From Silene conica (Eukaryota; Streptophyta; Magnoliopsida; Caryophyllales; Caryophyllaceae), in the NCBI GenBank assembly GCA_029255685.2, contig CM055319.2, forward strand, positions 19,557,247 through 19,621,246: a stretch of 64,000 nt of DNA, in the 5' to 3' direction. Below the pieces are notes generated by a model. The model searched no databases. It was not told the DNA's origin and was given only the letters and a program-made list of their open reading frames with translations. The translations under genes and the position numbers were made by a program. This document shows, one piece after another, positions 34,231-45,035 of this stretch (positions within the stretch are counted from its first letter, which is position 1; each line of letters opens with the position of its first letter).

Positions 34231-34588
34231 ATTAATTATATACGACAATTGTTCTCAAAATATACGTGTATAATTTTGCACGGGTCCAAAATTAGTTATT
34301 ATTATTACTAGATGTGATTTTATGTAGGAAAAAAAGACGACCCAGATACTGAACAAAGTGAAACATCAGTTTTGGTTGGTGAATTATGAGTATAATCTGA
34401 GTAGTTGTATTTTTTGTAAAATAAAATGTCAACTCTTAATAAGTAGAGTAATAAAAAGAGCAAAATGGTGAAAGTTGGTAATAAGTAATTAATGGAGGAA
34501 AATGGAGAATGTTGATGATTTTAGAAGTTAAACATACATATTTTCATCTGAAATCTTCAAATATGGGCGGGGGTGTTTAACCCATAAA

Positions 34589-35095
34589 CTAGCGTAACAC
34601 CCGTGAAAATTCACGGATTGTTCAATTTTAGTTTTGACGGAAATGATCAATTAAAGTTGTTAGATATACTAATAATATATGTGGTGTATAGGTAAATACT
34701 TTAAAGAAAAATAAAAAAAGTATATCTATAACATAAGATATATAAGAACATGTTGACATTAAAAGTTTGACGTATAACTTGAAAAACGTAAAATATAATT
34801 AAAAATGTAAACTTATAACTTTCCAATAAAAGGAGATAAAATAAGATTTAAGAAAGAGAAAGAATAAAAGATAAATAAGGTAAAAAAAGACAAATTTAAG
34901 TAACTATATGGTTGAAATATTAATTAATAAATTGATATTTAATGGAAGCTGACATGGTTGTTATTATTCACGTCATTGGCCGAAAAAAACTGAAATTATG
35001 AGGTTGAATGAGAGAGCTTCATTAACCTAATTCTTGAACCTGGTTGCGCCACATCAGCAGTTTTACATTTTGCTTTTATATATATATAATAATGA
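34589..35095 (-). mobile_element. Helitron A, complete non-autonomous element (507 bp)
   Basis: On the minus strand it begins TCATTATTATATATATA (35095) and ends with the hairpin CCGTGAATTTTCACGG, eight spacer bases and CTAG (34589). The flanks are A before TC and T after CTAG, exactly the AT target of Helitrons. The subterminal word TTGCGCCACATCAGCAG (plus strand 35044-35060) is shared with Helitron B. No coding capacity. Confidence 0.85.
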
Positions 35096-35282
35096 TGATT
35101 TTTGAATGAACATAAATACCACGGCGAAAAACTTAAGGCAAAAACCACTGACAATAAAAGCGAGGCAGACAGTGAAGGTAGAAATTTTACATTGAATAAT
35201 CGTAATTGGTTTACTCTATTAACAACGGGTTTAGTCAAGGTTTTCCCTGCGCAATGATTTCACCTAGATAATTCTTGCTATA

Positions 35283-36103
35283 CTAGGGTAACACCCGTGA
35301 AAATTCACGGGCTTGTTAATTTTAATTTTGTAAAGTATGTTATCAATTACCGTTGTTAGATAATAATTTAATAACATATTTTATGTATAAGTAAAAGCCT
35401 TAATATAAGTAGATGAAAACGTTTATAAATAATCATATATTAAAGTATATTTAGAAAATTTCTTGCAAATAAGTTATATGAAAAGTTATAAAAACAATAC
35501 ATACAATATTGTCAATTAAGTGTGAAGCACTTTGACGGAAACAAAAAGTACGTAATACGACAAAGCAAAATGTGATTTATTTTAAAAAAATCATAAACAT
35601 TAGACATTTGGCATATCACTTGAGAAAGCATAATCTATACATCAGAAATGTGAAATTATTAATTTGCAGTAACGTCTAAGTTAAAAATTTGGAAAAAAAT
35701 TGTTTCGAATAACTTATAATCTGAAATTTAATTTAATTATTTAACTTAAGTAAACGGAAAACGTTATTCCGAAATCAAGTATAATTATTAATTATTATAC
35801 CCGACCATAGACAAACTCGAATACAATCATTTTAAAGAAGAAAAAAATAAAATAAAAATGAGACCGTGATTCATTATTTGTCATATTGTATCGTATTCTC
35901 AAGCAATTTAGAGAATCAAAAGATCACTTGTTATAAGTAATCATTAATGAAGCGTAATTGATATTGGAAACTATCAACTGAGTTGTGATTGGTTTAGAAA
36001 AACTGATTATGTGAGGGTGAAGGAGACACCTTGTAGAGTAGTTTTCTGAAATTTTGTTGCGCCACCTCAGCGCAAATACAAGATTCTTTTATATATATAA
36101 TGA
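35283..36103 (-). mobile_element. Helitron B, complete non-autonomous element (821 bp)
   Basis: Minus strand from TCATTATATATATAAAAG (36103) to hairpin CCCGTGAATTTTCACGGG (35294-35311 on the plus strand), spacer and CTAG (35283-35286), again between A and T. It shares both termini with Helitron A, and the TTGCGCCACCTCAGCG subterminal word, but the interior differs in length and sequence. No coding capacity. Confidence 0.85.
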
Positions 36104-37103
36104 TATGATTAAGTGGTTGAATTATGGGTGAGTAAATAATCAATATATATACTTAAAAGAGGAACATTTCGAGCGATGTGATTGGTTCAAGTTTTGTGAA
36201 TTATTTAAGTTATAATTATGAGAATTGGAAAACTATTTATTTAATTGACTATTATCTAAAAGAGGAACTTTTCGAGCGATGTGATTGGTTCAAATTTTGT
36301 GAATTATTTAAGTTATAATTATGAGAATTGGAAAACTATTTATTTAATTGACTATTATCTTAGATGATTAAAATTTGAGAATTGACCAACCATAAATTAA
36401 TTAAGTAATTAAGTACTTAGATATACTTTACAACTAATAATAATAAAATAAGTAGCTAATAAATAGTATTTACAACTGGTTAGAATTATAAAATAAAAGA
36501 AGACAAGTGCGACTCAAACACGTCACCTATTATATTAGGGAGTATATATATTTGCATTACTATTTATTCGTCTTTCCAATGTTTTTGCTTTGATTTTAAT
36601 TTCTTTATATTGTTTCCATCTTATATATTTGTTTTCTTTATCATTTTTACACATATGTATATTAACTACTGTATGTTTTTGCTACGGAATTTTTTTTCAG
36701 GACAACGGTCGCCAATTCGGCACGCTTGAAATGACTATAAGGAGCCTAGCTACTAGAGATATAAGAGGTTATATATTAACTTATTATAGTCTTGAAAATT
36801 ACCGTACCTTTAAATATTTGATATGATCTAATCAATAGAAAATCATCACATTGGTATTTAAGAAATTCTTATGCACGTGGGATTAATTCAAGAGCCAAAC
36901 AAAAAAGTTAATTTCGAGCAATATTACTGCAAGAATTTGATCAACAACAATATAATAGATTATATAATTTTGAATGTATTAGAATTCTAGCTGCGCAATT
37001 ACACAATATCTATTTGAGTGTGATACAAAGTCTAATTATATATGTAAAGACTCTTTTGTATTATGACCTCGACCTTACCACAATATTGTGTTTGTTATTA
37101 TAT
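36104..37103. other. AT-rich spacer up to the LINE insertion
   Basis: Apart from the tandem duplication, it contains a short frame 36590-36826 (DNGRQFGTLEMTIRSLATRD) that I cannot assign. The right edge is the left copy of the LINE target duplication. Confidence 0.5.
36154..36361. repeat. Tandem duplication, two units of 103 bp
   Basis: AAAAGAGGAAC-TTTCGAGCG and the next ~90 bases occur twice in direct order, offset by 103 bp, with only two or three differences. Confidence 0.9.
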
Positions 37104-38346
37104 TTTTTTTTGGTAAAATGTAAGCTTTTCTCATTAAACTATAACCAACTAATACATCTCAAAGGTTTAGAATGTCCCGGCACCATTGCTCATCTAGTCG
37201 TCTATCTGCTTCATTTATTACATGTTTCAGCCTACTTACAATTTGACTATGAATAAGATTAATAACAACGTGAGGTCTTCTTAACAATCCTTCAAGTCTG
37301 CAATTATTTCTTTCTTGCCATAAGAAGTATCTTGTTGCCAACTTCAAAACTCTCCTTATCTTCTTATGCATTCTGGTTTGATGCCCTTGTACATGCTAGA
37401 AATTCAACTGAAATCTGCTCTCAACACCAGCAATGACTTGAGCACTATAACTACAATTCACAAACAAATGCTCATGGGTTTCCTCATGAGCTTCACATAG
37501 CACACATTGATCAGAACTACATACTCCAAACCTCTTCATCTTACTGCGAGTGTTCAGGGCCTCCCTTTCAATGAGCCAGCCACAGAATGTTTGGGGAGCA
37601 CCCAACTGTCCCATACCTCCTTAGACCACTGTACAGGGGTGTGTGAACCCTGCAGCCATCTATAAACACCCTGAATAGAGAAGTTACCAGCCATCCACTG
37701 ACCATCCTGATACCCTGCACTAACCAGATCCCTCACCTTGCATATATTCCTCCAGTTCCAATTAACATCAGAAGGAGGAGAATAATCAGTCCAATGAGTC
37801 CCCTTTAAATAAATATGATCAATCCACAAGACCCACAACCTATCAGCTTTTATATGTAGCCAATGAACTAGTTTTGCAACACTTACCTTATTCCACACAC
37901 CAGCATTCACAATTCCCAGCCCACCTTCTGCCTTACTACAGCAAACATTATCCCAAGCCACCAGAGGAATTCTATCATATTCAGTTGCACCACTCCAAAG
38001 AAAATTCCTACAAACAGCCATTATTCTATTGACCACCCCCTTTGGAATAAGGAAAATAGAGGCTCAATAATTATGAAGGGTGTTCAACACTGAATTAATA
38101 AGTACAATTCTGCCTGCATAGCTCAGTTTCTTAGCACCAATGCTTCTAACTCTAGCCACCACTTTCTCAACCAAGATGTGACAATCTGCTCTTCTCAGTC
38201 TACCAGGTTGAATTGGTACTCCCAAATATTTAAAAGGCAAGCTCCCTTCCTTAAATCCTGATACATCTATAATGTCTTGTTTCACCTGGTCTGCAACACC
38301 AGTAAACACAACCTCTGATTTAGATGCATTAACTGTTAAACCTGAA
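37104..38346 (-). mobile_element. 5'-truncated LINE (non-LTR retrotransposon) with target duplication
   Basis: A minus-strand insertion flanked by TGTTTGTTATTATAT at 37089-37103 and 38347-38361. An A tail (T run 37104-37111) stands at its 3' end. Three frames cover the C-terminal part of a plant LINE ORF2: the RT end (ASKSEVVFTGVADQVK, FKYLGVPIQPGRL, KLSYAGRIVLINSVL), AVCRNFLWSGATEYDRIPLV, WDNVCCSKAEGGLGIVN, and the zf-RVT zinc domain (CGWLIEREALNTRSKMKRFG, CVLCEAHEETHEHLF with Cys-Cys-His-His). Frame changes near 37560 and 38060 break it. Everything upstream of the RT C-terminus is missing, as usual for truncated LINE copies. Confidence 0.92.
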
Positions 38347-38452
38347 TGTTTGTTATTATATTATTCCTATATATTTAAGCAAAAAGTTTTTCTCTAATAC
38401 TCTAATAGCTAAATACCAGAAAATATTACTTGGCCAGCGGTCGTGCGTGGAC

Positions 38453-39130
38453 TTAAGTATATAAATAAAAATATAATTAAATATATAGTAATAAAAAATC
38501 AGTTGGATAATTATTGTTTTTAGAGCGATTATCTTGGATATTACTTTGTAAAAATAAATTAATTATATAAATAAAGAGATAATTAAATTAAATAGTAATA
38601 AAATATCGGTTGGATAATAATTGAATTAGTTAACAAAATAATTGATTTCATTAGCAATTATTTTAGAGCAATTTCATTGCCTATTACTTTGGTTAAATAA
38701 ATTAAGTATATAAATAAAAAGATAATTAAATATATAGTAATCAAATATCAGTTAGATAATTATTGTTTTTAGAGCGATTAAATTGGTTATTACTTTGTTT
38801 AAATAAATTAAGTATATAAATAAAAAGATAATAAAATAGTAATAAAATATCAGTTGGATAATAATTGAATTAATTAATAAAATAATTGAGTTCATTAGCT
38901 ATTGTTTTAGAGCAATAATTTCATTGACTATTACTTTAATTAAATAAATTAAGTATACAAATAAAAAGATAATTAAATGGTAATAAAATATCAGTTGGAT
39001 AATTATTGTTTTTAGAGCGATTACTTCGACTATTACTTTGGTTAAATAAATTAAGTATATAAATAAAAAAATAATTAAATAGTAATAAAATATCAGTTGG
39101 GTAATTATTGAATTAGTTAAAATATAAATT
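38453..39130. repeat. AT-rich tandem array with alternating ~106 and ~140 bp units
   Basis: The word AGTATATAAATAAAAA (or close) recurs at about 38455, 38565, 38705, 38811, 38951 and 39054. Shorter units contain ATTGTTTTTAGAGCGATTA. Longer ones contain ATAATTGAATTAGTTAA-AAATAATTGA and TTTTAGAGCAAT-TTCATTG. The pair of units (~250 bp) repeats about 2.5 times. Confidence 0.8.
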
Positions 39131-39359
39131 GACTGTAAACTATTGAATTAATTAATAAAATAATTGATTTTAAACTAAGAGTTTTGGCTACCGTAGAGAT
39201 ATAGGGATTAAGGAGACGTTGAGATATGAGCTAGCCATTTTTGATATAATATAGTACCTTTTTTTTATAAAACAAAATTAATTTTATAACAACATTATCC
39301 ATTTGGAGTAAAACATTAGCTTCGTATTTTTGTCAATGGAATTTTGTTTTGACAAATAC

Positions 39360-40070
39360 GAGGTACGGAATGCAAACACATAAGAATATGAGCTAATGTA
39401 AAAAGAATACGATTTTAAGAGAATCATAAACTATAAAATACGAGCACAAACAATGCGAGTTATTAACCTTAGAATACGAGCTAATATAAAAAGAATACGA
39501 ACTATTAAGCTAAGAATACGAGCTAATGTAAAAACAATGCGATCTATTAAGATAAGACGGGCTTTAAAATATGAGCACAAATGAATACGAGCTAATGAAA
39601 AAACAATACGAGCTATTAACATATTACGAGCTTTAAAATATGAGCACAAATGAATACGAAATGAGATTAAAAGGATCACGGGCTTAAATATACAAGCACA
39701 TAAGAATACAGCCTAATAAGATGATAATACGAGCTAATATAAACGAAATATTAAGATAAGAATACGAGCTAATGTAAAAAAAACATACGAGCATATTAGA
39801 GGATCAAGAATTTACTAATATGAGCATATAAGAATACGGGTTAATATAAAAATAATATGAGCCAATCTAAGAAGAATACGGGCTAATAAGATAAGAATAC
39901 GAGCTATTAAGATAAGAATATGAGCTAATGTAAAAAGTATACGGGTTAATAAGATAATAATACGAGCTATTAAGATAAGAATATGAGATAAAATAAAAAG
40001 AATATGATATATTGTAAAACAAATACGAGTTAATATTAAAAGAATATGAGCTCCAACTATCTTCATATAT
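39360..40070. repeat. Degenerate ~20-bp repeats (GAATACGAGCTAATGTAAAA type)
   Basis: More than 25 occurrences of ACGAGCTA, ATACGAGC or close variants alternate with AATGTAAAAAG and ATTAAGATAAG. Frames on the minus strand made of ILILARI-type repeats are products of this array, not genes. Confidence 0.8.
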
Positions 40071-40383
40071 TAAAAATATTGGGAAACAAATGAAAAGTAT
40101 AGAAGTTATTATAAAAATATATGTGCTTAAAATATTATTTTAACAGTGATGTGTAATATGTAAGTGTCTTTCCAAGACCATTGAATTGTAACATGTTTCC
40201 GTTTCTATTGGAGTTTGATGCACTCTCAACGTTCCATGTTGTTCCGATGATGATACATCTGATATTTTATTAGCCATAAAAAATAATCATACCTAAATTA
40301 TTCTCTATATATGTCTATTATACTAAGTATTTTTAGAAGATTAACTGTTGCGATAATTACTTTTGAATCCATGTCAAGATATT

Positions 40384-40413
40384 ACCCGGGCAACGCCCGG
40401 GCATGAAATCTAG
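40384..40413 (+). mobile_element. Helitron 3' terminus (element C), 5' end not found
   Basis: The hairpin CCCGGGCAACGCCCGGG (40385-40401) is followed by eight bases and CTAG at 40410-40413, then host T. This is a canonical Helitron 3' end on the plus strand. The two tandem arrays to its left may be inside the element, but no TC start preceded by A was convincing. Confidence 0.7.
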
Positions 40414-40741
40414 TACTGTAAATAGTTGGATCTCTGAAAATTGGGCGTCAAGCATGTTCATGAGAGAATGGGACTTGAGGTAGAAGCCAAGTTCTACAAT
40501 ACTCATACACTCATACTCATTATGTATGACTTTTGTGTGTTAGGTACATTTCATATTTCGATTCATTTCACAGCAACAAAAACATTACGCAGTGTTTCAA
40601 TTGGTTTCACAAATAGCAAGGTAATAGTATATCGGATGTATTCATATTTATCTTATCCCTGCTTATGGGAACATGAGGACAATAGGAAACCGTGGATTAC
40701 AATAGTTCAGAACAGGAAGGTACAAGACCAATCGGATATGA

Positions 40742-40771
<30 letters not shown>
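40742..40771. repeat. AAT microsatellite
   Basis: About ten AAT units, in the spacer between Helitron C and the ARM gene. Confidence 0.95.
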
Positions 40772-40772
<1 letters not shown>

Positions 40773-40913
40773 GGATGCATGATTAGCAATCCTATAAGCA
40801 AATGAAGGTATTTAGAAAGGGAACAAAATGGAAGATTTAAAAACAAGGCATAAAATGACAAGTAAATAAATACAGTACTAGAAATAGGTAAAGAGTCTGG
40901 CTGAAAACGCATA

Positions 40914-41053
40914 CTATCTGTCTAAAGGTGAAGACGGATAGCATCAAGGTAAGTGGGAGAAGCAGTGAGGATAAATGGAACATTTCATGGGTTATCCCAC
41001 TTGCATTTTGTGAGAGGGACACTATCCGTCTTAAACTAGTGACGGATGGTGTC
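40914..41053. repeat. Two related hairpins, possible MITE remnant
   Basis: GACACTATCCGTC (41018-41030) pairs with GACGGATGGTGTC (41041-41053) around a 10-nt loop. A related hairpin CTATCTGTC/GACGGATAG sits at 40914-40941, also with a 10-nt loop. The two are in direct order about 105 bp apart. Confidence 0.6.
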
Positions 41054-41944
41054 CGTCTTTGAATGAGAGATTGGGAGAAATAGGATAGGGCGATAAGCAA
41101 CATCAGACATCACTTTCCTTCTACCCTGGAAACTTAACACATTCACTAAACTTGAGTCTTTTCCATGTGCTTCCTTTCAAAACACTACAAACACAAAATG
41201 GAAGCAATCAACCTCCCTTCTCATTGTTGGTCCCATTTAATTACCACCTCTCTTTTCTCTTCTCCCTCTTTAATCTTAATCCCATCTCAATTCTCAACTA
41301 CACACTTTTTTCTCCTTACCCATTCACACCCCGACCTCAGCTACTGCACCTTCCAATTTCCGGACTCTATCCACTTTTCTATTCGACTACTTTCAACACA
41401 CCAAGGGAGTCCCATGTATGAGGTCTTACACTGTGCATAAAGGCTATTGCCCAACACAAATCGCATACAATCCCAATAAATAATTGGCATTATCAACAAC
41501 AACCATCTAAAACTGCATTACTAACCATATTGCATCACAGATTATGCAATCCATTCCTAGTAGCAAGGAAATAATACAAAACACAGACTACAAAGTAAGA
41601 GCAAAATCAACCAGAATGTTAAACAAAAATGTGGAAACACTAACCACTCCAAATATTAATCATCCTTACATCCCAAACTAGTACTACTTACAAACGACTC
41701 AACATATTGCATCCAAACCAGTATTGTAGAGTCAATTAATTACCTTCAAAAACAGTAATTAAGGAGATAGGATGAGATAGAGTCTTGGTGACTTGGTGAG
41801 TATACCAACTAAGTCAAGTAGGCAACCCAACATATATGATATATGTATGTAGTAGATGTACATCAAAAATTTAAATTTATAAACCCCCCAAAAAATAAAC
41901 AAACCGGGGGGATAACCCCAAAAACTTACAATGTATTTAAGTTA
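41054..41944. other. 3' flank of the ARM-repeat gene
   Basis: Probably contains the 3' UTR of the minus-strand gene at its right end. Plus-strand frames at 41152-41440 are Ser/Pro/Phe-rich and overlap each other; I see no support for a gene. Confidence 0.45.
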
Positions 41945-43684
41945 TTATGAATGCCAGATCCCATTCAATAAGCTCTTGAATTTATTACTGGATAATTTCT
42001 TCATAATCTTCTTTGCATCAATCACTCCAGCTTCTGCTAGTTTCTGTATGTTCTTCACATAACCAGAATGAGAAATTAATTTCCTCGCATGATTGCAACT
42101 ACTAACTGACAACAATATACACAATAAGAACTTGAAATTCCCCAAATTCCCTTCTTTTGGATCAACCAACTGAAGAACAATACCAATGTTATCATCATCA
42201 TTCGAGAATTTCTTCCTATTTTTAGGCACTATCATCATGCTACACAATGCCTCCGCTGCCATTTCTCGAATGTCATACGATTTTGCCCCCAAAAATTTCA
42301 CAAACTCAGCCATAAAGCCGACATCCCCCATTGATTTCCTTGCTTCTTCTGAAGTTCCACATAGCTTAGACGCCGATTTAAAGGCCAATTCTTGGACTGA
42401 AACGTCCCCATTTCGGAGAAAAAACAATAATTGATCCAAAAACCCATAACTTATCAACAAATTCACATGATCCGCACAGCAAAAACACAAATTCTCAATT
42501 GCCCTAAAAGCGGTTTCCCTCAATTTGAATGAAAAACTCAATTTGGGATCCAGTATTCGAATCAAAGCTCGAGCACCATCTTCCTTGACAATTAAATGAC
42601 CAACACATTCATCCCCAAAAGCTAAGGATTGTAGGAATTCAGCCGAACCAATTTGACCCATTTCATCTCTACCTTTAATAAGATCAACAAATGTAGAAAT
42701 TGCGCCCTCATCAATCATGAACCTCTTAATTTCCTCAACCACAACTACATTTCTCAAAACCCAACAACACGGACCGATCAACCCGAGTTCACCGTCATCT
42801 TTATCACTCGAACAAAGATTTAACAATGCAGTAACCCCACCATGAGCTGATAATGCCCAAGCATTATCTCCATTCTCAGTCAATTTTATCAAACATCGAA
42901 TCGAACACTCTTTGGCCTTAAAACTCCCACTTCCAATCACTCTAATCAACGACGGTATAACCCCGGAAACAACAAGCACCCCCTTGTAACAATCAAACCC
43001 AGAAATCAGTTGAAGAACAATGACAGCCTCTTCTTGAATACTGGAATCGTTCGAATCCAAACAAGACACTAACAACAAAACAAAATCCCCCAATTCCACA
43101 ACAATCTGAACATACTTGTCATCCTCTGAAACCGCCTCATGAAGTGAAACCAAAGCTTGGTGTTTCATTCGCGAATCACCAATCTTCAACCTATTCAGCA
43201 AATCCTTGACATAAAACCTCATATCTTCCTTGGAAGCCCCAAAGCCCGGCCTGGAAACAACCAACGCAAGACCGCCGGAAATAATCCCCTCCTTATAATA
43301 CATTACCGTAAACTTGTTGACAGCAATATCAAGTTTGGACACAACTTTATCCAAATCACTTTGCATCAACAATTTACCACTATACGAAACGTTCAAACAG
43401 CGCGACGCAAGATCATTGCAGTCGGCTACACTATTGGACAGAAAAGATAGGAAATCAAGAAAGGCTTGATCGATAAAAGAAGAATTAGCACTTTCCATGG
43501 CAATTAATCCGGAATTAAGCTGTTCCAGGCGGTTCCGGATTAATTGCCATTTAACTGAAAACACCCTTATGGTGTGAGACAGCGTTATAAGCGAGACAAT
43601 AAAGTTGATTATTCGACGGAGATTGTCGGACGGAGAAGGGCAAATTGGGGATTTTAGGGAATCAGGGTTTGGGTCTTGAACCAT
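41945..43684 (-). CDS. ARM-repeat protein with N-terminal helical domain (DUF7032-like), intronless
   Basis: A single 579-codon frame with no break. The first ~140 residues form an all-helical part (LRRIINFIVSLITLSHTIRV, FLSFLSNSVADCNDLASRCL, LMQSDLDKVVSKLDIAVNKF) like the DUF7032 domain of plant VAC8-like ARM proteins. From ~165 to the end the sequence is a series of ~42-residue armadillo helices (HQALVSLHEAVSEDDKYVQI, SIQEEAVIVLQLISGF, GGVTALLNLCSS, LRETAFRAIENLCFC, VQELAFKSASKLCG, IREMAAEALCSMM). Such proteins are scaffolds for protein-protein contacts; the partner is unknown here. No U-box is present. The start at 43684 gives a longer leader than some relatives; the Met at about residue 63 (LIAMESANSS) is an alternative. 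Lack of introns is shared by several relatives of this subfamily. Confidence 0.9.
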   Translation of the reverse strand: MVQDPNPDSLKSPICPSPSDNLRRIINFIVSLITLSHTIRVFSVKWQLIRNRLEQLNSGLIAMESANSSFIDQAFLDFLSFLSNSVADCNDLASRCLNVSYSGKLLMQSDLDKVVSKLDIAVNKFTVMYYKEGIISGGLALVVSRPGFGASKEDMRFYVKDLLNRLKIGDSRMKHQALVSLHEAVSEDDKYVQIVVELGDFVLLLVSCLDSNDSSIQEEAVIVLQLISGFDCYKGVLVVSGVIPSLIRVIGSGSFKAKECSIRCLIKLTENGDNAWALSAHGGVTALLNLCSSDKDDGELGLIGPCCWVLRNVVVVEEIKRFMIDEGAISTFVDLIKGRDEMGQIGSAEFLQSLAFGDECVGHLIVKEDGARALIRILDPKLSFSFKLRETAFRAIENLCFCCADHVNLLISYGFLDQLLFFLRNGDVSVQELAFKSASKLCGTSEEARKSMGDVGFMAEFVKFLGAKSYDIREMAAEALCSMMIVPKNRKKFSNDDDNIGIVLQLVDPKEGNLGNFKFLLCILLSVSSCNHARKLISHSGYVKNIQKLAEAGVIDAKKIMKKLSSNKFKSLLNGIWHS

Positions 43685-43798
43685 TATTTTGAATATGGTT
43701 GATTGTTCACCTCATGGCTTAATTAGTGTCTGGAAAAAGAGTGGGCATTGTAATGGAAAGGTTGATTTAAGGAAGAAACGGCATTGATGGTGGTGTTG

Positions 43799-43870
43799 GT
43801 GAAGTGGGGTTGTTGAGGAGTGAGGAGTGAGGAGTGAGGAGAGAGGAGAGAGGAGAGAGGAGAGAGGAAA
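43799..43870 (-). promoter_or_regulatory. CT-rich leader/promoter tract of the ARM gene
   Basis: GAGGAGTGAGGAGTGAG and AGAGGAGAGAGGAG repeats on the plus strand read as a CTCTCCTC tract about 115-190 bp upstream of the minus-strand start codon. Pyrimidine tracts of this kind are common in plant core promoters and 5' UTRs. Confidence 0.5.
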
Positions 43871-44696
43871 TGAAAAGAGAGAATTGAGGAGTGAGAATCT
43901 AATCTAGGGTTGAGAGCTGAGAGTGATATTGGGGAAAGTGGAGTAGATGGCGGGAGTGATGAAGATGCAATGATATTGGAGTAACAAAGAGAAGGTGGAA
44001 ATGTAGTTTAGGGTTAATTAAGGCAAGTTATGAGAATAATCTGACGGGTAACAGTGAAAAGGAAGGAAAGTTTGTTAGCAAAGTTGAGGACCGGGGAATG
44101 TGAGTTTAGTGAGTGGAATGCTGGGGGAGTCTGCTTCTCCTCCTTTTGAGGAGTTTAGTTGAACACGGACTCAACTACTTCGCTACAGCCCACTACCGTT
44201 TTACAACACAAATACTCATTTCAAACCGTCATTATCCGTCATAAGCGTAAAACGGGTCAAATACATACCAAATTACTCCACTTGTCAACTAGAAAATGTC
44301 AATTTTTTTGTCTTTATTACCCTCACTTTGTAGTATTTGACCCGTCTAAAACTTAAGACACAAAATACCCGTCTTAAGCAAGACTTACGAATTCTAGGAT
44401 ATACTTCCTCCAACTCAAGCTCAAGACTTTAACGGGAGAGACATGGATGAGGGCGCACCAACTCCAGCGGTACAATTTTTGGATCTGCTTGCAATTTACA
44501 TAAATTACCTATGCTTAAACAAGCTACATCCCAGAATTAAAAGCCAAAAAAGTACATGTAGAGTAAGGCATGATTCTTTCTGGCTTTTTGTTGTTAAACT
44601 TAATTGAATTGAACTGGATGAAGCTGAACTAAACTGAATGAATCTGAAATTAATTGGAGTGGATGAAGTTTAGTTAAACTGAACTAACTAACTAAC

Positions 44697-44736
<40 letters not shown>

Positions 44737-45035
44737 AATTTTTGTTTGATTAATAAAAGTTTGCGGGTTTTTTTAAAATAAAAAACTAAAAATAGTAATA
44801 ATAATATAATAACGGTTTTCTTACGTGTGTGCCCTATGGTCACATATATCATGATTGATTGATACACAAACTCACATTTTCCATAATTAGTGAAATATTC
44901 TCAACAATTTCTCGCTAATTAACTTATTAACATGTGTCTTTACGGCACGCGTTAGAAAAACCGATATAATAATAATATTAATTATTAATAATAATATATT
45001 CCATTTATTAATTTAATATTATTATTATTACATTT
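43871..45035. other. Upstream flank of the ARM gene with simple repeats
   Basis: No gene. It contains CCGTCTTAAGCAAGACT-type words (44360-44385), a degenerate GAACTGAACTAA stretch (44600-44695), an AAT microsatellite at 44699-44734 and ATA-rich sequence up to the LTR fragment. Confidence 0.5.

Noticed and set aside
34308..34311. CTAG as 3' end of the helicase-bearing Helitron
   Set aside because: Hairpin imperfect and the next base is A, not the T expected at a Helitron insertion.
38363..38385. TCCTATATATTTAAGC as the 5' end of Helitron C
   Set aside because: Preceded by T rather than A; without other copies the start cannot be supported.
39431..40066. Minus-strand frames of repeated ILILARI units
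   Set aside because: Direct product of the ~20-bp degenerate repeat; no conserved start or domain.
41152..41440. Two overlapping plus-strand frames next to the ARM gene
   Set aside because: Ser/Pro/Phe-rich, overlapping in two phases, no recognisable domain; probably the antisense of the 3' flank.
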